Shown: positions 44,532 to 55,616, counted from the stretch's first letter. The stretch is DNA of 64,000 bases from Phialocephala subalpina (GCA_900073065.1 FJOG01000008.1:748985-812984); one strand, 5' to 3'. Translations and numbers: made by a program. The notes: generated by a model from the letters alone, not told the origin.

Positions 44532-44957
44532 TAGGGCACAGTGAATTTGTGTAGGTCTGCTTCATTAGCATAGCCACAGTCAAGGCAGTATCATTTTATA
44601 TCCTAAATATGTGTGGTGATATCGGTGATCGATGTCCAGATGTGATTAACATTTTATATATGTATATGTGTGTGTGTGTGTATTAACATTATTAATACAC
44701 TAAAAAATAATCTTGATTATTACGCTCATCGGTTTACTCCCGTCGTTAATCTCCTAAATTTTCTAATAAACTACCTCAAAGTTTCTCCTCCTTTACTACC
44801 GCCGGCGCTTGAAGCAGCAATACCAAACCCCTCCAAATGATACCCTCGGCTCGAATCAGATTAAATCCTGTTATTTACCACGGCCAATTCTTCACATCCA
44901 TCTGCCCACTTCTCTAAACAGACGTTAACACGAAAAACGAAGAAAGCATGCAATCCC
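44532..44957. other. Convergent 3' region with a TG microsatellite
   Basis: 426 nt between convergent genes. Contains tatatatg followed by a (TG)n run near 44655-44681. No gene. Confidence 0.5.
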
Positions 44958-47315
44958 TTATGCATAACCACCAACAGACATAATAACGCGCCCAAAGGCC
45001 TTCGCCCCTGTAACATTCGTCGTCATTGGTCCACCCCCATCACTTACCGTCTCGGTATAAATCACACCATCACTACTCGTGGCAAGAACAGCAGCCAAAG
45101 TCGAAGCTACTGTCGTACTATTAAAGCTCGCCGTCGACGTCGAGTTCGGATTAATAACATAAGATGACGAAGCCGCAACATAAAGCGGTACCGTCTCCAA
45201 AGAAAGATATGAGGTGATGATCGTGGTTGTGATCCAGATGGAGCGGGTATAGACTTCTGTGTAGATATTCACCGTTTCGATGGTTGATGTGATTGGGGCT
45301 GTGAAAATGGAGAGGGAGATAGGATTAGTGATTGACATTGGTGGGAAAGTGTATGTTGTTGTAGGTGTACTGTCAGCACAGACAGTTTTTGGGATAATGA
45401 TCGAAGTGAGGAGAGTGGATGGACACCAGTCGAGATTCGATTCGCAGCCAGTAAGTGTTTGGGTAGAGATACTCCAGCTTGAGCACGTAGTACCATAAGG
45501 ACCGCATGCGTACTCTCCGTTGATTTTTGGGGCGTTGATGGGACAGAGGAAGTTAGAGGTACAGGTGTATAGGGCGGGATCATAACACTGTGGAAAGGTT
45601 GCAGAGACGCCGTGCCAGGGACTTTCTATACGGGTTGGATCTTCAACTTGACATATCAAGAGGCCTGTACCACAGGGAGGCTGAGATGGTCCGCACGCGT
45701 ATTGTCCTGCGATCTTGGGAGCGTCGATGGGGCAAAGAAATAAGTCGGAACAGATGTACAACGCCGGATCGTAGCACTGGGGAAAGGGCGCGGAGACTCC
45801 ATGCCAGGGAGCCTCTGAACGAGTCGGATCTTCAACTTGGCATATTAGGAGACCTGTACCGCATGGAGGTTGGGGTGGACCGCATGCATATTGTCCCGGG
45901 ATCTTAGGTGCGTTGATAGGGCAAAGGAAGGAGTCGGAACAGTTGTATAGCGCTGGATCGTAGCATTGGGGGAAAGGAGCCGAGATTCCATGCCAGGGAG
46001 CCTCTAAACGGGTTGGATCTTCAACTTGGCAAATCAGTAGTCCTGCACCGCACGGTGGCTGAGGTATAGGCGTTGATGTTGGCGGCGGAAAGACAGGCGG
46101 CGTGCTAGTCTGCACACAGGCCGAAGGAAGAGCCAGAGACTCAAGAGTCTTCACAGCCGTCGGGCCTACACTCAAAGACTTATAATCTAGTTCCACAACA
46201 GCTCTGGCATAGACTCCTAAATCGACGTAGAGAGACTCTGTGAATTCGACGCCACATTCGGTGGTTGTATTGAGGCAGGCCTTGTAGCCAGGCGCGTCGA
46301 GGAATATGCCCGCTTCGAAGTCGAGGCCAGTACCATCGACTTCGACTTGTAGCCCTGCGCGGACGCTGAATCGGAGGGAGGCTGTCAAGCAAGCTGAGCC
46401 TGCGATGACTTTAACTGGTATGCCTTTTGGATTGATATTTGTGCTGTTGTTGTCCTATTAGCTAGCTATATCATTGAAGATTTCCGATATCTGCTGGGAA
46501 CTTGGGCGTTTACTCACAAGTCGGAACCCTGGATATCTCCAGTGATCGGGTTGATGATCAAGTATGCATCAGGTATCCAAACTTCGAAACCGGTCGTGAA
46601 ATCGATGGCAGCGTCGAGGTTGAAGACCAGATCTAAAGCAGGTGCGATACCGATGAAGTTTTGGCCGGTCAACTAGATTTCGTCAGACCTTGCCCCGGGA
46701 CTTGTAGGAGAGCCCTGTACAGAAACAGTGGGTTTGCGGGAGAAAACTTACATTCTGCTTTTCCGGGTCCGCCTTTTTTGGTGGCCAAAGATTAACAGTA
46801 TAAGTACCATGCGCAGCAAACGAAATATTAAATTCGAAATAGCCAAAGAAGTCTTGGATGTCGACCTTTAGATCCAGACCCAGCGCGGTGATAATTTCGC
46901 CTATCGGGTTCTCCAATATCTCGATAAACTCAGTGACGATATCCTGTGTGACTGGTGTCGTGCTCACAACCAGGGTTCCGGAGGTATAGCAGCTCACACA
47001 GGTTACTTCAAGTGTCGCGGTTCCAGAGGCGCCAGCGCTGATGGGTCTGAGCATGCTTTGTTGATGCGAAAGGTTGTGGATAACTTACAATGTGTGTTTG
47101 AACAGCTCCTGATTCTTCAGGTTCATGTTGAGGGGAAAGGTTCCGAGGTTCATAGGATCAATGCGTTTTTCCAATGTCGAGACATCTCTTGGAAATATAT
47201 CAGATCGTATTAGATCTCGTCCTGGTTCTTCGTATGGAATAGCAACCAAGGGTACTGTGGACGGGGAAGCGTGATGGACCAGTGCAAGCACGGCGATGCA
47301 TAGGTGTAGCCTCAT
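44958..47315 (-). CDS. Secreted cell-surface protein with three tandem CBM52-like repeats
   Basis: Exons are 47089-47315, 46752-47037, 46518-46672 and 44958-46443; introns of 51, 79 and 74 nt keep frame (last acceptor acaacag chosen because it alone matches phase), giving 717 aa. Signal peptide MRLHLCIAVLALVHHASPS. Residues about 75-330 form a beta-rich domain with a few Cys ('TATLEVTCVSCYTSGTLVVS'). Three adjacent 63-residue repeats (351-413, 414-476, 477-539) each contain 'PPCG(A/T)GLLICQVEDPTR', 'PWHG(I/V)SA' and 'FPQCYDPALY', then 'FLCPI'. The C-Y-D-P-x-x-Y-x-C...F-L-C-P pattern is that of family-52 carbohydrate-binding modules of fungal glucanases. A Ser/Thr-rich tail follows; a classical GPI signal is not evident. 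No glycosidase domain is seen, so wall glucan binding is the inferred role. Confidence 0.82.
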
Positions 47316-47979
47316 CGTTTTGAATGTGTTGGTTAAATTCAAAAGAGGATTATGAACTTTTGGTAGACTGATAAAGCCTTTGCCAAGTACTGAGTGCTTC
47401 AGCTTAGCCGGAATCTGTAGTGAAGTATTAAAATACAAAAAGAAGTTGGAGGAAACTGCTAAGACACAATTGAGGTTGAGACATATCAATCAGAACACAA
47501 AGTGAACAAACAGGATGGATTGGGCATTGCAACCCCGCAAAGCTCCACTCCAATCACTGTCATGAGGCTTGGTCACTTTGAGTTTCGATGCGGCAGGATA
47601 AGGATGAGCGCAGTGCATATCTCGACCCCAAAAACTGGACGCAAAAAAGAGTGTATGCAAGAAAGTAATCATAGAAAATGTGGCTGCTCTACACGTCCCA
47701 CGACTGGTGGACAATAGTGCCAACGCCGCAGTCCTCAATTGGGGTCCGAAAGTCGTCAAGTTCTGAGGCTGCAATCGGGCGTGTTGATGCGGGCGTGAGA
47801 CACAGCCTCCACGAAAAGTGTTCTACCACACTGAATGAGTGAGGGGGCGACGAGGCTCCGCAAATGGGGTACCAATTGACGGAATAGAGTTGCAGGATGT
47901 GCTGGCAGAAACTTGGTCGAAGGGGAGGACGCAGAGCCAGATGTCTCGTTTGTGGGTGGATAGCTGGATTTGGTAATTT
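47316..47979. other. Promoter region of the CBM52-like gene
   Basis: No gene recognised. The stretch ends at a CAG (47980) that may mark the edge of a degenerate transposon end. Confidence 0.35.
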
Positions 47980-48180
47980 CAGTATGCGAAATGGGCGGCG
48001 CTACCCGCGGGTATACTAACCCTACCCGACCTATTACCCGCCCCCGGATACCCGTTTATAAGATTATGTAATTTATTCTATTATACGAAAGTTTTAAAAA
48101 CATATTTAATAATTTATATATATTTACATATTTAATTTTATATTTATATTAAAAATAAAATTTAGAGTACTCCTCCTTTG
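47980..48180. mobile_element. Possible degenerate transposon end: TACCCG boxes plus AT-rich block
   Basis: TACCCG occurs at 48002, 48023, 48035 and 48049. The first is part of the 12-bp palindrome TACCCGCGGGTA (48002-48013). Immediately after comes about 115 nt of almost pure A/T (48055-48170). Clustered CGGGTA/TACCCG words near a CAG start (47980) recall the sub-terminal repeats of hAT-type transposons. I found no matching inverted end or transposase, so this is at most a truncated remnant. Confidence 0.3.
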
Positions 48181-48194
48181 CGCGCTGGCTAGTT

Positions 48195-48843
48195 CTAAAT
48201 CTTCTAGGACCTGCAGGACTTCTGTGCGCCTACTCGGCAAGGCTTCGAAGAGCCAGCAAAGTTTGCAGCATCGATCGAGTCTCAGTTCGCCTTAAAAAGG
48301 CTCGGAGCATCGCCGCTATTCCGATCAGCTTTTTGAAGTCAGATCCTGTAAAGCAGATAATGGCTTTGGAGTCCCTTAGTGTAGATCGAGCTTGCGGACC
48401 TTGTAGGATACGAGCGTATTGATGCAGCAGGAGCCAACGTTCCGAGCGAAGTCATTACTAACTGTATTAATATCACCAAGCCTGGTAGTGGTATTGGCAT
48501 CGTTGGGGCTTACAGCCCTGAAGATCCGAGTACGTGACCTAGTACGCTTCGGATACTTATGAAGAAGAGCTGATGACCAATTTGGTGCTCCGACAGCAGA
48601 CACGAAGAACGGCATACTTTCTATCCCATTTGCCACCTTGTATGTGAAGGGCCTATCGATGAGGACTGGAGCTGTAGCTCCATATCACCATCATGCTCAA
48701 TGCAAGACATTGATCGAAAGCGGCGGGGCGAATCTCAATTTTGTTTAGCGAAAAGAGATCGAGATCAGTCAGGCGTTGCAAAGTTATCGGGAGTTTTCTG
48801 CTAGGGTGATTCTGAAGCCTGTTATTCGATCCAAAGGGTCATG
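48195..48843 (+). pseudogene. Truncated formaldehyde-dehydrogenase-like zinc alcohol dehydrogenase
   Basis: Decayed C-terminal half of a medium-chain Zn dehydrogenase of the glutathione-independent formaldehyde dehydrogenase type. Successive frames read 'GPAGLLCAYSARLRRASKVC' (NAD-binding loop), 'SVDRACG', then, after a shift near 48393, 'ADLVGYERIDAAGANVPSEV' and 'GSGIGIVGAYSPEDPS', a TGA at 48534-48536, then 'FGAPTADTKNGILSIPFATL' and 'KGLSMRTGAV'. A TAG interrupts 'ANLNFV*RKEIEIS', and the frame ends at TGA 48841-48843. At least two frame breaks and two stops mark it as dead. The catalytic N-terminal half is missing and replaced by the AT-rich/TACCCG block to the left. Confidence 0.7.
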
Positions 48844-49390
48844 ATTGGCAGTTCAAACCACTGTAGTGCAATGAAACGAAGAGGTGATACGGGATTGGTG
48901 TATGTGCATTATTCGAATTTAGAATTCCCAGGCGAAACGTTAGAAGAAAGGAGCAAGTCTGTGGCCAATCTCGAGAGTAGAAGTAGCTGAATTCAACAAA
49001 ATACTTTGCAAGCCGACGATCGCAGAGACAGCCATATTCTTGAGGAATGTCAGGAAAGAAGACAATTATCAAGGATCTAAGTAATGATGTGCGCTGTGAC
49101 GAGTGATAGTTTTCGGGCTTCAAACACTGAATTTTAGTGAAGAAGTGCTGGAATTTCAGGGTTCAAGTCGCTAAACTTTCAGGCTACTGGTTCACTGAAA
49201 CAAGCTTCGTTACCCCGCAGTCACCCCGCACCTCTTAAGATCTCGTCGAGAACCCATGAGCGAAGGCATGCAAAAAAGCCTAGGAACAAGAGACAATAGA
49301 CACCGAAATGTACTATACAACAACAATGACAGAAGCTGCTGGAAAAACCTGCATGAAACTTCTACTTTGGCTTTACGTTACTTTCTCTAA
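48844..49390. other. Intergenic region with paired ACCCCGC boxes
   Basis: TTACCCCGC at 49210-49218 and TCACCCCGC at 49221-49229, starts 11 nt apart. They are downstream of the hydrolase gene (minus) and right of the pseudogene. No gene seen. Confidence 0.4.
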
Positions 49391-50353
49391 TCACCCCATC
49401 CAAGCCTTCGTTACACCAGCCAAACCCCTCTGCATCCATTCATCCTCCAACTTCGCCTCGCCATCAAACCCATGCTCACCCTCCTGAAACTCTGCAATCG
49501 CGCTCTCCTCCCCAAACTTCGCTTGCCACTCCTTAACAAATTTCACTGACTGCTCGCAAGGAACAGCAGTATCACCCTTGCCATGCAGCACATACAAATA
49601 CGGCACCTTCTCATCGCCACTCTTTTTCGCCAAAATTCTATCAGGATACAGCGAGTCGTCGGTTCCCATCAATTGAGGAAAGAGCCCGTTTTGCAATGCT
49701 ACTATCCCCATGGGGACCCGTGCGGGAGGAAATGCGCTGGTGAAGATCGAGCCTGGTTTCATGCTCGCTATGTAGTCGTCTAGGATATTGCGTGGGAGTT
49801 GAGGAGTGCCAAAGGGTGCTTTGTCTGTTGAGGCCTTTGCGTACCAGTCTGAATCAACGTATGTCACAGGATAAGCCCCGATGACTGCCTTGACCAGATC
49901 TGGTCTCATGAGGCCTGATTGAATGGCAAGGTAGCCTCCTGCACTCTCGCCATAGGCAATCACCTTGTCAAGATCGGGGGTGACGTCGCTGCCGATTTCC
50001 TTGAGGTAAGAAGGGAGTTCATTCTCAACCCATTTCCAGAGATCAGAAATATCGGACATCATCTCCAGACCGTTAGACTCGGGAAGGAGACGGTAATTGG
50101 CTGAGATGCGGATGGCGGACTGCTCGAGCTGGTAATCGAGTGCCCATTGTGCCGCCCAGTCCGGAAACATGGCATCGCCTGCCATAAAGAAGCCACCGTG
50201 GAGATGGACAATCACAGGATGCTTTCCTGACGTGACATTCTTGGGGATGAGGACGTGAAGGTCGATTTCTTGGTCGTTGACTATTTTGTAGGCATGTTTT
50301 GTGATGCTGAATGGTTCGAAACGAGAATTGTCTGCTGGAGGTGCGTGTGCCAT
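49391..50353 (-). CDS. Alpha/beta hydrolase (hormone-sensitive-lipase-like esterase)
   Basis: Single-exon ORF of 320 aa from ATG 50351-50353 (MAHAPPADNSRF); the 31 in-frame residues upstream look like leader. 'PVIVHLHGGFFMAGDAMFPD' holds the oxyanion-hole HGG (third Gly replaced by Phe), 'KVIAYGESAGGYLAIQSGLM' the nucleophile Ser in GxSxG, 'LHGKGDTAVPCEQSVKFVKE' the catalytic Asp and 'FQEGEHGFDG' the His. No signal peptide, so it is probably an intracellular esterase/lipase or thioesterase of broad type. It faces a methyltransferase gene across a 982-nt shared upstream region. Confidence 0.9.
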   Translation of the reverse strand: MAHAPPADNSRFEPFSITKHAYKIVNDQEIDLHVLIPKNVTSGKHPVIVHLHGGFFMAGDAMFPDWAAQWALDYQLEQSAIRISANYRLLPESNGLEMMSDISDLWKWVENELPSYLKEIGSDVTPDLDKVIAYGESAGGYLAIQSGLMRPDLVKAVIGAYPVTYVDSDWYAKASTDKAPFGTPQLPRNILDDYIASMKPGSIFTSAFPPARVPMGIVALQNGLFPQLMGTDDSLYPDRILAKKSGDEKVPYLYVLHGKGDTAVPCEQSVKFVKEWQAKFGEESAIAEFQEGEHGFDGEAKLEDEWMQRGLAGVTKAWMG

Positions 50354-51335
50354 GGTGAAGACTGGAGGTGTGGTCAGGAAAGTGTGACAAACCTCTGTAC
50401 GTAAAAGGAGAAATTTGTGCAGTTGGAGCTGCTGAATGTTCTGCAATAGATGTGATCGGAGATGATTGATGTTGTGAGTGATTGAAAGGCGACGCGGTAC
50501 TTTTATATGCTCAAGGTATCGATGTAGCCTCGTTCGAAGCCTTGCTCTCTTGCTGTAAGGCTACAGGAGTATTTGTAATGATGCTAGCTGCATCCCGACC
50601 TATCCAATGGGGCGTGACCCTCGAAATGTTTAGTGGGGAAAGGAGTCTCGCTTAGACCCCTTTCAGGCCTCCTCGGCTTTCTTCGCGCTCCGAGCTTTCA
50701 TCCATCTCCATCCCCTCGGAGGAGAACGCGAGGAAATTGTTTCGCCGTGTCCGGCCCGTCCAATCAAATGCTGCCATTGTGAGAAGAGAGTGCTGCTTAT
50801 TCATCCAAGTTTTTACTAGTCTATCTGGGGTAATTTTTGTAATGGAGGATTTCTCGACTTGCTTGCGAAGAAGAAAAAGAAGAAACTGCTGGAAGCAAAA
50901 GCTATGGAAATAGCGAGGGGATATCGGAATTATGCTGGGAGCATCGGTGGAGATAAGTTGTTCCAACGCGCTTTTGAGAGATCGAAGCGCGTTTGATAAC
51001 CGGAACTTTCCCTCAAGCAAAATGTCGTCCTTCCCTTGTGGGCCAGTCTCATGAAGTTTACAGAAGCAAACTCAACATGCATAAGGGTGTTAACTGATTC
51101 CAGTATAGTACCAAGTGGTATTTGTAAACAACAAAATAAGAGTTGAAAGTTGTGTTGTCGTTGAGCTTGAGACCTAAATTAAACTCCGTGTTAGATCCAC
51201 TTAGGTTTAGCGTCCTTCTCTGGATTCATGACGTTTGGACTAAGGAACAACAGCTTCAATCTCGCGCCTGCCGTAACATACTGTCAAAATGCTCCTGTTC
51301 ATCCAGCAATGGCTGTTATATAAATCTACGAAGAT
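50354..51335. other. Divergent upstream region, hydrolase / methyltransferase
   Basis: 982 nt with promoters of both genes. A 122-codon minus open stretch at 50652-51020 has no recognisable domain. Confidence 0.35.
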
Positions 51336-52112
51336 ATGTCCAGCCTGAAAACTCGCATTCTCCCACTTCTCCACGCTCAACCACTCTGCAAAGCTCGCTT
51401 TCCATACTCGACCATGGCTTCGCAATACAAAATCAACTCTCTCTCACGATCCCTATACCCGACCTCGATATCATACAAGCCTCAAGACTTTCGAAGACAG
51501 GATGAAGGGTCAGACTCTGCGTGGTACTCGCAACCAAGGTTTGTGCAGCACATCGACGAGGGCGCGATCGCGACATTGAAATCCTACTATTGCTCTACCA
51601 TCAAGCCCAGCCACAGTGTGCTGGACATCTGCTCCAGTTGGGTGTCACATCTGCCAGATAGCATGAAGCTGCAGACCATGATTGGAATTGGCATGAATCA
51701 GCAGGAGTTGGCACGCAATGGACATCTCACGAAATTCTTCGTCAAAGATCTCAATACATATCCGAGTCTACAAGAAGTTCCCAGCGAGAGCGTCGATGTG
51801 GTGATCTGCAACGTCTCAGTCGACTACCTTACACAACCTATATCAATTTTCAAGGAGATGCACAGGGTTTTGAGGGACGATGGCACGGCACATATGGCGT
51901 TCAGCAATCGATGCTTTCCGACCAAAGTCATTGGCAAGTGGATGGGCATGAGCGACGACGAGAGGAGAAAATGGGTTGGCGGATACTTCTGGGCCAGTGG
52001 AGGATGGAAAGATGTTGAAGAAATCATATTGAAGGAAGGAAAGGGCGGGTTCTTAGGAAGCTATGAGGATCCGCTCTTCGTGGTTCGAGCAAGAAAGGCT
52101 GCCAGTAACTGA
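51336..52112 (+). CDS. SAM-dependent methyltransferase (class I, UbiE-like)
   Basis: Single-exon ORF, 258 aa. The start 'MSSLKTRILPLLHAQPLCKA' with Arg/Ser and few acids may be a mitochondrial or organellar presequence; an internal Met at residue 27 (MASQYKINS) is an alternative. Motif I is 'SHSVLDICSSWVSHLPDSMK', unusual in lacking the GxGxG of most class I enzymes but typical of a conserved eukaryotic subgroup. Motif II/III is 'SVDVVICNVSVDYLTQPISI' followed by 'FKEMHRVLRDDGTAHMAFSN', matching the type-11 methyltransferase fold. Substrate unknown. Confidence 0.85.
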   Translation: MSSLKTRILPLLHAQPLCKARFPYSTMASQYKINSLSRSLYPTSISYKPQDFRRQDEGSDSAWYSQPRFVQHIDEGAIATLKSYYCSTIKPSHSVLDICSSWVSHLPDSMKLQTMIGIGMNQQELARNGHLTKFFVKDLNTYPSLQEVPSESVDVVICNVSVDYLTQPISIFKEMHRVLRDDGTAHMAFSNRCFPTKVIGKWMGMSDDERRKWVGGYFWASGGWKDVEEIILKEGKGGFLGSYEDPLFVVRARKAASN

Positions 52113-53009
52113 ACGTACGAACTCACAAAGGCTATGTTCATAGAACTCCTCCCCCCACGAAGTTAGGTTGGAACGGGAATCTGAGAATCCCTTGGTCGCA
52201 GGTCGCAGGTTGCAGAGCACTTGGATTCCATCTACATTACGGCATACTCGCATTCAAACTCTCTCTCGCCCCCTCTCACGTTGATGGGATGACACGACCA
52301 ACGTCCTGCAACGTCCTGGCACAGCGACCGAGTCAGCTGTTCTTATATTGTCACCAGCTGCATTGTCATCACCAAGTGGCCTGAACGCCGATACAAGACC
52401 TCGACGGCATCACCGCAACGCATTTCGGCTTGCCGACCAATCTCGGTTGATGTGGGGTAAACAAAGTTTCGGCTCCCCTCATCCAATCCCCGCTTGTCTC
52501 AAAACATCCAGCCCTATCGAATTTCTACCTGCGAGGTCCCTTGATTGACGTAGGGGTTGAGCCAGCTCATACCACTATATGATTGATTATAGTCGGTAAA
52601 TGAACGGCACAACGAAACTCCATGACCAGGCGTTGAGTCTTCGCCTGGCCATTCTCAAGTACGAATTGGTGTTGTTGCGTTGGATACAACCTGTCTTGCT
52701 CCAGTGAGCTTCCAGACGATGCAGCCCCACAATCTATTTCCAAGTCAACGCCAGCAATTTGGCCATGCCCTGCAATTAAGCATCCGAGCTTGGTTCATCT
52801 CAACATTGATGATGGCTCGTGTTGCTGTGGCCATTATTGCGCCAAGAAAGCTACGTGCCGCTGTGCAGAGCAAGGCAACGGCAGACATCCGGGTCACTTT
52901 CGTTCCATGTATTCCCTTTTGGATACAATATAGTGTTCGTTGTCCCATCAATCGTGTTTACTTCTTTGCTCGTTATATACCTTCGTTTGTCACTCGCTTG
53001 TTTGCCATC
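52113..53009. other. Upstream region of the WSC gene
   Basis: 897 nt. Small tandem words occur (ggtcgca twice near 52195; acgtcctgca/acgtcctggc near 52301-52320). The in-frame open stretch 52680-53009 before the WSC signal peptide is probably leader. Confidence 0.35.
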
Positions 53010-54338
53010 ATGGCTTTTACGATGGAGAAGCTGTTAACACTCGCTGCATTGGGCTTTTTGACTTCCGTAACGTCCGCTCAAACCCTAGGATGGACACCTC
53101 TTGGTTGCTACTATCACAGTCCGATTGCACAACCACTCCGATACCCCACCGTTCCATCCCTGACGACTGACACAACAATCGAGAGCTGTCAAGCTGCGTG
53201 TGCAGCCCAGAAATTTCCAATTTCTGGCCTTGAATTCGGCTACCAATGCTGGTGCGATACTGCAATTCAGGGTGGAGCCACACCACAAGCAGCTTCATAT
53301 TGTAATCAACAATGCTATGGGGATTTGACCGAGACTTGTGGAGGCTATAAATACTTGAACGTGTTCCAAAACCCTGCTGTAGCACCTTCGCCTACAATCA
53401 GCTCCCCGGCCTCGACGTGGACTTTTAGTTGGGTAATACCTGGGTCGTCGAGTTCCGAATCAACTTCACTGTCTTACCTAACGACATCGATCTTAGTAAC
53501 TCCTACAACCTCGTCAGCACTATCAATTTCGATTTCTGAGGCGATATCATGGACGTCGACTTACGAATCATCGACTTTGAGCACATCAAGCCCAGCATGG
53601 ACGAGTAAGAGTACATCGTCGAAACACGATCATCATACGACGACCCCTACTGAAAGCTCAACTACTTGCACGGATACCACGACTACTGGTCCTTCAACTC
53701 CGTCGAGCTCATCGTCTACTAAGCATCATCATCATTCTTCTACGTCCGGGATCAGCTACACGACATCCACGATCTATAGTACAAACAGCTACACAATCAC
53801 GTCGTGCCCGCCGACTGTGAAATCATGCCCATATGGATCGACAACTACGGCTACGATAAGCGTTTCCACCACTATCTGTCCTGTCACTCTGGCCACGCCT
53901 GCACCTCCTTCTGGGACGACACCAACAGTGTCTCCTCCTGCTACGACTCAAACAACCACGTTTCCGCCGCCACCTCCTTCGGCGACTAACACGTATACAA
54001 CGCCTTTACTCTTCACGAGCGCAAGCGTGCCTCCTCCTCCAGGATCTACATCTGCTCCTGCGCCCGCCATTTCGCCAGCAGCAGGTACGAATTCCAGCGC
54101 CAGCGTACCGCCTCAGAAAGCTCCATCTTCCTCACCATCAGTCACCTCTGTTGTTGATATCTCGGGCGTCAGTCCAGTGCCGAGCGTCAATTCTGCCCCG
54201 CCTTTGACGAATTCGACTGGAAGTGTCAAGCCGAAGCCTTCGCCTTCTGCTGTGCAGGCTAGTGCTAGTTCTACTGTGGGATTTGGGGTTGGAGACCTAT
54301 TGGCTGCCTGGTTGGTGGCTGTGGTCTTGCTACTCTGA
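53010..54338 (+). CDS. WSC-domain secreted/GPI-type surface protein
   Basis: 442 aa, single exon. The start at 53010 gives a clean signal peptide (MAFTMEKLLTLAALGFLTSV, cleavage near residue 23). The frame is open upstream to 52680 but that part lacks a signal. A WSC domain lies at about 27-118, with eight cysteines ('LGCYYHSP', 'SCQAACAA', 'YQCWCDTA', 'YCNQQCYGDLTETCGGYKYL'), a putative carbohydrate-binding module of wall-stress sensors and secreted enzymes. About 300 residues of Ser/Thr/Pro-rich sequence follow, including His-rich 'KHDHHTTTP' and 'KHHHHSST' motifs. A hydrophobic C-terminus (GVGDLLAAWLVAVVLLL) fits a GPI signal or a short membrane anchor; there is no cytoplasmic tail, so a signalling sensor is unlikely. 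Confidence 0.88.
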   Translation: MAFTMEKLLTLAALGFLTSVTSAQTLGWTPLGCYYHSPIAQPLRYPTVPSLTTDTTIESCQAACAAQKFPISGLEFGYQCWCDTAIQGGATPQAASYCNQQCYGDLTETCGGYKYLNVFQNPAVAPSPTISSPASTWTFSWVIPGSSSSESTSLSYLTTSILVTPTTSSALSISISEAISWTSTYESSTLSTSSPAWTSKSTSSKHDHHTTTPTESSTTCTDTTTTGPSTPSSSSSTKHHHHSSTSGISYTTSTIYSTNSYTITSCPPTVKSCPYGSTTTATISVSTTICPVTLATPAPPSGTTPTVSPPATTQTTTFPPPPPSATNTYTTPLLFTSASVPPPPGSTSAPAPAISPAAGTNSSASVPPQKAPSSSPSVTSVVDISGVSPVPSVNSAPPLTNSTGSVKPKPSPSAVQASASSTVGFGVGDLLAAWLVAVVLLL

Positions 54339-54928
54339 TGATGATTTAAGCGGACCTTGGGAAGATATGTAATGCGACGGAGGCTACGATGTGTAATGAT
54401 GCAAGCGTGTTGGGGGTACTTGGGACACACGATCTGCCTGACAGCCTTGTTAATGAACGACGTTGAGAATCCTCGTAATCTAGGATACGCATATAGTTTC
54501 CAGACCTCTAAGTATACCCAATCTTGTCGGTAGTAGTAATTGCGTATCATGGGACAAGGCCGTATCACATGACAACCATATCAAGCAAGCGCCAAAGTAC
54601 CTATGTATTTAGGCTGCATAGCTGAGCCTCCAGAACACAGCTTCTATTTACAAGACTTCCAGTCAAACACCAAGCTTCGAGAAAGTTTCCAATGCTTTTT
54701 ATTCCAACTCGAGTTTTGGCTCAAAGTTCATGGGCTACCCGCTGCCCTTCCTCGTCTCATTGGAACACGTCGTTTGATGATCGTCAGGCAGTGCCAGGCT
54801 CTCGACGAGGCTCTCAGCGCCCACAAATACTACTCATATGATGAGCTGGTAACTCAAGTATCTATCATTCTCTGTTGAATAATCTCCACAGGAACATATG
54901 GTTTCGTTCCTGATACTATGGGAAGATC
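54339..54928. other. Intergenic region, possibly decayed coding sequence
   Basis: 590 nt. An open stretch of 91 codons at 54603-54878 has protein-like composition but no recognised family. It may be the debris of an upstream exon of the broken gene that follows. Confidence 0.3.
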
Positions 54929-55616
54929 ATGGCTTCCTTTACCTTCGGCTCACTAGGCGACATTATCTGAATCAGCCTACTGGTAAAGGACCTCGTGATA
55001 GTATTGACCAGCAGCCGCGGCTCTTCTGATGAATATCAAGAATTAATTAGAGAGCTATGGACGCTTGGCCGAGCACTTTTTGAGGTCGAGCAATTGTCGC
55101 GAACATGCGACATGACGGCCGAAACGAACGGGCTGTGCGTCACTGCGCGACGCATCGTCGACCTCTGTAGGGTGCGGATGGGGGACTTTGTGGAGAAAGT
55201 CAAGAAATATAACTCGAGCCTGGCTAGTGACAGCTCTAATCATAAAATCCGAACCATAGCAATGAAGGTTCATAGCGTGTCCCCATTCGAGCGAGCTTCA
55301 AACCTTCTGAACGGAGATAAATACCCACTGCGCATCTCTAAATGTGCTTCTTATCGCAGCTAGCATGTAGGTAACTAATATATGGCTTGGTATTATTGCT
55401 AACAAAATCAGGAAAGCGATGCGTGCGAACGACAAAAAGGCGCAAGAGCGCCATACTACTGCAGAAGAAAGACACGAGGCAGCGAGAGACGAACAGAATA
55501 ACGTTTTACTCACCATTCGCGATTACCTAACGCAGAACGCCTCAATCGTCAGGAATCCAAGCCTTACATCCCTCTCGCCAGCGGCGCCGACGACGGCTGG
55601 TCGAAAGAAGACTTAG
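54929..55616 (+). pseudogene. Broken gene resembling a fungal NLR/STAND N-terminal region
   Basis: Reads 'MASFTFGSLGDII*ISLLVK' from 54929 with TGA at 54968-54970. It continues in frame through 'SSRGSSDEYQELIRELWTLG', 'RALFEVEQLSR' and 'CRVRMGDFVEKVKKYNSSL'. This layout (a GSxGDII start, then an EYQ/LI.EL..L motif, then C-R-x-x-M/V..F) resembles the helical N-terminal domains of many fungal NLR-like or ankyrin proteins. Around 55315 the frame slips, and the sequel 'INTHCASLNVLLIAASM' is in another frame. A plausible intron (55371-55412, gtaact..aatcag, gctaac) leads to 'RANDKKAQERHTTAEERHEA' and a stop at 55614-55616. One stop and one slip make it a likely pseudogene. Confidence 0.5.

Noticed and set aside
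44656..44682. (TG)n tract as possible regulatory Z-DNA
   Set aside because: Short, in a convergent 3' region; ordinary microsatellite.
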